Notes under the pieces: model-generated
Seen by the model: only the letters and a program-made list of their open reading frames with translations
Told to the model about the DNA's origin: nothing
The model's database searches: none
Translations under genes and position numbers: made by a program
Shown here: positions 59,287 to 64,000 of the stretch, in pieces
How positions within the stretch are numbered: the stretch's first letter is position 1
How the letters are laid out: every line of letters starts with the position of its first letter
Source: Chryseomicrobium sp. FSL W7-1435
GTDB taxonomy: Bacteria; Bacillota; Bacilli; Bacillales_A; Planococcaceae
Assembly: GCF_038595005.1 (NCBI RefSeq)
Contig: NZ_CP151997.1
Span: forward strand, 682,001-746,000
DNA: 64,000 nucleotides
Reading direction: 5' to 3'

Positions 59287-60732
59287 ATGAAAATATGTGT
59301 ATTTGTAGAGGGCGCTTATCCACGGACGACTGGCGGTGTTTCAAGTTGGCTTCAATATTTAATGGAGCAAATGTCGCAACATGACTTTATTGTATACTCC
59401 ATCTCTCCAAGACAGAGAGAAGGGCTTGCAGTGAAATATCCACCGCCTAAGAACTTAAGAGAATTGCGGGAAATTTATTTAGAAGGGTACTTAGATGTCG
59501 AACCAAAACATAACAAACGCTATAATCTGTCACCCTCTGAAAAGAATGCGATCTATCAACTGATTGCAGGGGAAGAGACAGATTGGGACAGTTTGTTCAA
59601 CCTATTTCAAAAAAAGCGTATTGATTCAATCCCTGATTTTTTAGTCAGCAAAGATTTTTATGACGTCGTATATGAATTGTGTGCAACTCGATTCCCTTAT
59701 GTTCCTTTCACAGATATGTTTTGGTCTTTGCGTTCTATGTTGTTGCCGCTGTTCATCACAATGGACCAAGACATTCCAGAAGCAGATGTTTATCATGCCG
59801 TTTCAACAGGTTATGCAGGTATTTTGGGAAGCCTTGCAAAACATAAATTCAAAAAGCCTCTTATTTTGACAGAACACGGAATTTATACACGAGAGAGAGA
59901 AGAGGAAATTATCAAAGCAAAATGGATTCAAGGTTACTTTAAGGATATCTGGATTCAGTATTTTTATAACCTTTCATCCTGCACGTATCAGTATGCCGAT
60001 AAGGTGACATCACTATTTGAAAAAAATAGAAGAATTCAATTAGATTTAGGGTGTCCAGCCGATAAAACGATGGTCATTGGTAATGGTGTTGATGTCGCAA
60101 GGTTTGCTGCAGTTCTTCGTGAGAAGAGACCTGGCTATCATATTGGTGCGGTTGTACGAATTGTTCCCATTAAAGATATAAAGACCATGTTACAAAGCTT
60201 TTCTCGTATTCAATCTGTCATACCCGATGCCCACTTTTATTTGATTGGTCCTAACGATGAAGATCAAGAATACTACAACGAGTGTGTGGCGTTAGCAGAA
60301 GCGTTAAATATTAAGAACTTAACCTATACAGGCAATGTCGATATTCGTAACTACTTGAGTTTCATAGATATCTTAGTGTTATCAAGTATAAGTGAAGGAC
60401 AACCTCTTGTGATATTGGAAGCTTTTGCAGCTGGAATCCCAGTTGTCTCAACGGATGTAGGAGCTTGTAGGGAGATGATTGAAGGGCCGCATGATGAATT
60501 TGGTGTGGCAGGAGCTGTTGTTCCACTGATGCACTATCAAGAGATGGCCACGCAATGCATTAGAATCTTACAGACTCCACAAATTGCATTGGAATACGGA
60601 GAGTCAGGTAGAGAAAGAGTTTCTACTTATTACCAACTTGACCAGATGATTCAGAACTACAATACACTCTATTTGTCGCAGGAGGTGAAAAAAGATGGCA
60701 GGGATCGGATTTCAACTGAAAGAACTGTATGA
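59287..60732 (+). CDS. pelF: Pel glycosyltransferase PelF (GT4)
   Basis: About 481 residues, cytoplasmic. The N-terminal GAYPRTTGGVSSWLQYLM contains the donor-site glycines; the C-terminal domain has GAVVRIVPIKDIKTML and the GT4 E-x7-E motif EGQPLVILE followed by GIPVVSTDVGACREMI. PelF uses UDP-sugars (GalNAc/GlcNAc) to polymerise Pel with PelG. ATG 59287 has GGAG eight bases upstream and is preferred to the GTG/ATG at 59278/59281. It overlaps pelG by 38 bases. Confidence 0.92.
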   Translation: MKICVFVEGAYPRTTGGVSSWLQYLMEQMSQHDFIVYSISPRQREGLAVKYPPPKNLRELREIYLEGYLDVEPKHNKRYNLSPSEKNAIYQLIAGEETDWDSLFNLFQKKRIDSIPDFLVSKDFYDVVYELCATRFPYVPFTDMFWSLRSMLLPLFITMDQDIPEADVYHAVSTGYAGILGSLAKHKFKKPLILTEHGIYTREREEEIIKAKWIQGYFKDIWIQYFYNLSSCTYQYADKVTSLFEKNRRIQLDLGCPADKTMVIGNGVDVARFAAVLREKRPGYHIGAVVRIVPIKDIKTMLQSFSRIQSVIPDAHFYLIGPNDEDQEYYNECVALAEALNIKNLTYTGNVDIRNYLSFIDILVLSSISEGQPLVILEAFAAGIPVVSTDVGACREMIEGPHDEFGVAGAVVPLMHYQEMATQCIRILQTPQIALEYGESGRERVSTYYQLDQMIQNYNTLYLSQEVKKDGRDRISTERTV

Positions 60733-62122
60733 TCAATCCAACTTTCTAGGACAATTACGCGCTATGAGCTTTTCAGCCATTGTGGCTACGGGCCCGATGT
60801 TCTTAACAATTTTACTCATCACCGTAGTTCGAGAATGGCTACTAGTTATTGGAACACCTCTTTCAGAAGTGTTACTGTTCATGGCTACCACGCAGTACGC
60901 GTTCATCTTTTCTCAACTGTTGACCGGTGGTTTTTTATTTTTAATTGCTAGGTATGTAGCGGACCAAACGTTTTTGGAACAAGAAACGAAAGTATTATCT
61001 TCCTTATATGGGTTACTCGCCATCACGTTTTTTATTGGTTTCATCAGCACAATTGTCTTTTACTGGGGCTCTCCCTTAAGTTTTGCCTACAAGTTTCTTT
61101 CTTACTTGTTCTTCGTAGAACTAATTGGAATCTGGATTTTATCGATGTATGTTTCGGCGTTGAAAGACTACAAACGAATCATTATCAGTTACGGTATTGG
61201 CATTGCCATTAGCTTCATACTGAGCTGGTTATTCATCCAAGTGTTTGGCTGGGCGACTTCATTTGCCATGATGGTCAGTATCGTCAGTGGATTTGGTTTA
61301 GTGTATGCCCTGTTATTCCGCTACGTAAAACTTTATTTTCAAGTCGATGATAAAAACTACTTTGATTTTTTACGCTACCTAGAAAGATATCCAGCTCTTT
61401 TTGCCATAGGGTTTTTCTACTATCTAGGTCTTTACGGACACAGTTTTATTGTTTGGCAAGGAGAGTATCAAGTGATTGTGGCAGAAACGTTTAGCATCGC
61501 TCCTTTCTATGATGTGCCAATTTTTTATGCCTATTTAAGTGTCTTACCTGCACTTGTCTTGTTCATGGTTACTATTGAAACAAAATTTTATGTAACATAC
61601 AAAAAATATTACAGTCGTATTTTAAATGGTTCGTCGTTGTCTGAGATTGAAAATGCTAAACGAGAAATGTTTCGAGTTTTACGGTTAGAACTTCTGTTTC
61701 TAGCACAGATTCAACTACTAGTCATTCTTACGGCAGTATTTTTAGGATTGACACTCTTACCATCTATTGGGGTGACACAAGGTCAACTTGATATTTTCAT
61801 CTATGCTGCTATCGGCAGTTGGTTCATTGGGATTCTAATCAATGTATTTATGCTCATGTTGTATTTTGATGATCGAAGCTCTGCGCTTAAAGTCATTCTT
61901 CTCTTTGCAGGTGTGACAATGCTGGTCACAGTCCTATCAACATTTACTTGGATTCCACTAGGTGTGAATCTATTTGTTGGCGGAGCAGTGGGAATGGTAG
62001 CTTCATTAATTCTTATGAAGTCCGGATTGAATGAAATTGATTATTCAACATTTTGTACACAACCGATTGTTGCAAAACAACAATCTACATGGATTGAAAA
62101 ATACGTCGTTCGTCATGACTGA
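60695..62122 (+). CDS. pelG: Pel polysaccharide transporter PelG
   Basis: A 475-residue membrane protein with about 12 helices, starting MAGIGFQLKELYDQSNFLGQLRAMSFSAIVATGPMF, which is the conserved PelG N terminus (landmark, residues 1-36). It belongs to the MOP flippase-like superfamily and carries the growing polymer across the membrane together with PelF, PelD and PelE. A CAGGAGG RBS lies inside pelF. The last 30 residues are cytoplasmic. Confidence 0.92.
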   Translation: MAGIGFQLKELYDQSNFLGQLRAMSFSAIVATGPMFLTILLITVVREWLLVIGTPLSEVLLFMATTQYAFIFSQLLTGGFLFLIARYVADQTFLEQETKVLSSLYGLLAITFFIGFISTIVFYWGSPLSFAYKFLSYLFFVELIGIWILSMYVSALKDYKRIIISYGIGIAISFILSWLFIQVFGWATSFAMMVSIVSGFGLVYALLFRYVKLYFQVDDKNYFDFLRYLERYPALFAIGFFYYLGLYGHSFIVWQGEYQVIVAETFSIAPFYDVPIFYAYLSVLPALVLFMVTIETKFYVTYKKYYSRILNGSSLSEIENAKREMFRVLRLELLFLAQIQLLVILTAVFLGLTLLPSIGVTQGQLDIFIYAAIGSWFIGILINVFMLMLYFDDRSSALKVILLFAGVTMLVTVLSTFTWIPLGVNLFVGGAVGMVASLILMKSGLNEIDYSTFCTQPIVAKQQSTWIEKYVVRHD

Positions 62123-62141
62123 GAAATAGGAGGCGGGGGAA

Positions 62142-63860
62142 ATGAGTTGGATTCGCATAGTTGGGATTGTGTTCGCGTTTGTAGGGGTCATCACTCTTCT
62201 AATCGGCCTTCAAGGCTATTATTCCATGCAAGAACTCACAAATGAAGAACCCGTCTCCGTAGTTTTGACGGCAGCAGCAGAGAAAGAGGAAGATTCTCGA
62301 TTAGTGGAGAATAAAACAATTTACGATAAAGTAGAATTCGACAAAGTAGAACATGTGTACATCACGATTTTCAACCAAGAAGAAGTGTCAGAGAATGATT
62401 TAACCTTTAAAGAATTAGACGAATCTTACAAAGAGTTTACTAATTTAGAAGGAGGGCCTGACTTACAAATCCTGTTTCAAACTGGTAATGGGGAAGGACC
62501 TATAGAAAACGGGTTTTCAAAAGGGATTGATAAGACGAATGCGGCTATTGAATTAAGAGGAAGATCTAGTCGGCTAGAATCGCAAAAGTCTTATAAAATT
62601 CGTTTGAAAGATTCTGCTGGACTTTGGTATGGGCAGAGCGTTTTAAATCTAAACAAGCATAAAGATGATCGAACACGTGTCCGAAATAAGTTAGCATTCG
62701 ATTACTTTACGCGGTTGCCTGACATTATCAGTTTACGCACCAACTTCGTTGAACTACATGTTAAAGACCAGACGCAAGATCTTAGTAATGACGAGTTTGA
62801 GAGCTATGGTCTCTATACACATGTTGAACAATTGAATGAAGAAGCTTTGGCTTCTCGAGGACTAAATACAGGTGGCCAGCTCTACAAAGTTGAGAACTTT
62901 GAATTTTTACGCTATCCAGATGCTCTCAAGCTGGCTGATGATCCATCCTACGATAAAGAAGCATTTGAACGAGTGCTCCGAATTAATGGCAGTGAAGACC
63001 ATACGCCGCTTCTAGAGTTGTTAGACGCTATCAATGATCCGAATGCTAATTTTGATGAAGTATTTGAGAAGTATTTTGACAAAGATAACTATCTAACTTT
63101 TTTAGCACTTAATCTACTTTTTGGAAATTATGACACTATGTCAACAAACTACTATCTCTACCATCCGCTCAATCAGCCGAAGTGGTATTTGATACCATGG
63201 GACTTTGATAAAGCATTAGGGCGGGATTTAGAGCGCACGGACAAGATGCCGATGTGGCAAGAAGGTATTGCTCGTTACTGGGGAACAGCCCTTCATAGAC
63301 GCTTTTTAAGAAACAGTAAAAATGTAGAAGATCTGCGCGCTAAATTAGAAGAACTTGGAGGCACAATTACTCCAGAACAGACAACAAAGCTTCTAGACGC
63401 CTACTACCCAATCGCGAAGAAATACATTGAGCAGCGTCCAGATATTCGTCACTTAGATATGGAAGTAGACCAATTTGATAGCTATTATACGAACTTGTAC
63501 TCTGTCATCGATGTGTATAAAGAGCGAACACTCAAATCGTTTGACTATCCTATGCCTATCTTTTTAAATTACGAACGCGAAGGAGAGGAAGAGGTGTTTA
63601 AGTGGGATGCTTCATTTGATCTTCAAAATGAGCAACTCACCTATTTGGTTCAACTTAGTTCAACACCAGACATGACTGACTTGATTGTAGATGAAGTGAA
63701 CACTGAATTTGAACTAAGAATTCCTCGGTTAGAAAAAGGTCGGTATTATGTTCGTGTAACAATCACGGATGATTCAGGTAATGAACAAATTCCTTTTGAT
63801 TATACGGTAGCTTCAAACGGGGTTCGGTATTGGGGAGTTAAAGAGATTATTGTGAAGTAG
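62142..63860 (+). CDS. CotH kinase-family protein with Fn3-like C terminus
   Basis: A 572-residue protein: N-terminal membrane helix (about 7-26), CotH domain (about 65-440) and a C-terminal beta-sandwich resembling fibronectin type III (about 475-565). CotH features are the IELRGRSSRLESQKSYKIRL strand, NLNKHKDDRTRVRNKLAFD and the metal-site IPWDFDKALGRDLE. CotH proteins are atypical kinases; the topology puts this domain outside the cell. It lies 19 bases after pelG behind AGGAGGCGGGGG, so it belongs to the pel transcript. A role in modifying a surface partner of the polymer is inference. Confidence 0.85.
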   Translation: MSWIRIVGIVFAFVGVITLLIGLQGYYSMQELTNEEPVSVVLTAAAEKEEDSRLVENKTIYDKVEFDKVEHVYITIFNQEEVSENDLTFKELDESYKEFTNLEGGPDLQILFQTGNGEGPIENGFSKGIDKTNAAIELRGRSSRLESQKSYKIRLKDSAGLWYGQSVLNLNKHKDDRTRVRNKLAFDYFTRLPDIISLRTNFVELHVKDQTQDLSNDEFESYGLYTHVEQLNEEALASRGLNTGGQLYKVENFEFLRYPDALKLADDPSYDKEAFERVLRINGSEDHTPLLELLDAINDPNANFDEVFEKYFDKDNYLTFLALNLLFGNYDTMSTNYYLYHPLNQPKWYLIPWDFDKALGRDLERTDKMPMWQEGIARYWGTALHRRFLRNSKNVEDLRAKLEELGGTITPEQTTKLLDAYYPIAKKYIEQRPDIRHLDMEVDQFDSYYTNLYSVIDVYKERTLKSFDYPMPIFLNYEREGEEEVFKWDASFDLQNEQLTYLVQLSSTPDMTDLIVDEVNTEFELRIPRLEKGRYYVRVTITDDSGNEQIPFDYTVASNGVRYWGVKEIIVK

Positions 63861-63872
63861 GGGGGCCATTGT

Positions 63873-64000
63873 ATGAAAACATTTCGCCATGAGTACAAAT
63901 ACTACATCCATACACGTGATTATGATGTAGTGCGTCATCGATTAAAAACCGTCTTACCAAGTGACGAGCATAGTATAAATGACGAGGGGTACTTGATACG
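63873..64000 (+). CDS. VTC-domain protein, 3' end outside window
   Basis: Only the first 42 codons are visible. MKTFRHEYKYYIHTRDYDVV carries the basic RHEYKY strand that opens VTC (polyphosphate polymerase) domains; the Arg and Lys line the tunnel in known structures. VTC-domain genes in bacteria often stand beside CotH genes. The start is 12 bases after the CotH stop, with GGGGGG as RBS. Function cannot be settled from the fragment. Confidence 0.75.
   Translation, partial: MKTFRHEYKYYIHTRDYDVVRHRLKTVLPSDEHSINDEGYLI

Overview
The window looks like chromosomal DNA from a Gram-positive member of the Bacillales, most plausibly the Planococcaceae (Planococcus/Sporosarcina-like). The reasons are strong purine-rich ribosome binding sites, many lipoproteins, Bacillus-type marker genes (yfkAB, ytxJ, yusW, ydhK, topB, pepF, DUF3243), SigB-type promoters and a Gram-positive pel cluster. 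The genus assignment is inference. No rRNA, tRNA, CRISPR, phage or transposase gene was seen; the extra-genic content is interspersed repeats, terminators and regulatory sites.

Layout. 0-4.5 kb: the end of a short-chain dehydrogenase, the radical SAM protein YfkAB, a DUF4397 surface protein overlapping its likely dedicated sortase, and a DUF368 undecaprenyl-phosphate translocase. 4.5-11 kb: DinB-like protein, PucR-type regulator, M20 amidohydrolase, and divergently an AbgT transporter with a second amidohydrolase; this looks like uptake and hydrolysis of an N-acylated or N-carbamoylated amino acid. 11-15 kb: MFS, AEC and DMT transporters and YdhK. 15.2-19.8 kb: LacI regulator, lactonase, iron alcohol dehydrogenase and succinate-semialdehyde dehydrogenase, matching a gamma-butyrolactone to succinate route. 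20-22 kb: DUF4385 gene, a striking array of seven 123-bp repeats, and a ferredoxin-NADP reductase-like enzyme. 22.9-26.7 kb: Fur-controlled hydroxamate siderophore ABC importer. 26.9-33.7 kb: nucleoside transporter, OpuC-like osmolyte importer, formamidase-like protein and a methyltransferase. 33.8-38.4 kb: PepF, a carotenoid-desaturase-like oxidoreductase, and a secreted glycosidase-like protein behind a cyclic-di-GMP-I riboswitch. 38.5-52.7 kb: a general-stress region with several SigB-like promoters (MscS-like protein, DUF3243, RsbR-like STAS protein, YtxJ, YusW, two YflT-type proteins), plus BCCT, UbiB-family, rhodanese and topoisomerase III genes. 52.7-54.4 kb: DUF1028 protein and a C26 amidotransferase. 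54.7-64 kb: a Pel exopolysaccharide operon (epimerase-PelD fusion, PelE, PelA-deacetylase-like, PelF, PelG) continuing into CotH-kinase and VTC-domain genes; the last gene runs off the window.

Main points. (1) Cyclic di-GMP appears twice: as the riboswitch ligand at 38.3 kb and as the probable ligand of the RxxD site in PelD at 56.7 kb, so a secreted hydrolase and a polymer synthase may answer to one signal. (2) A hairpin repeat family occurs directly behind stop codons, in sense with the upstream gene, at three loci, and its changes preserve pairing through G.U wobbles on one strand only. (3) A second repeat family has three copies, also in sense 3' of genes and each ending in a terminator hairpin. 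(4) The lactonase-ADH-SSADH operon corresponds to the Agrobacterium blcCBA set but sits under a LacI-type regulator.
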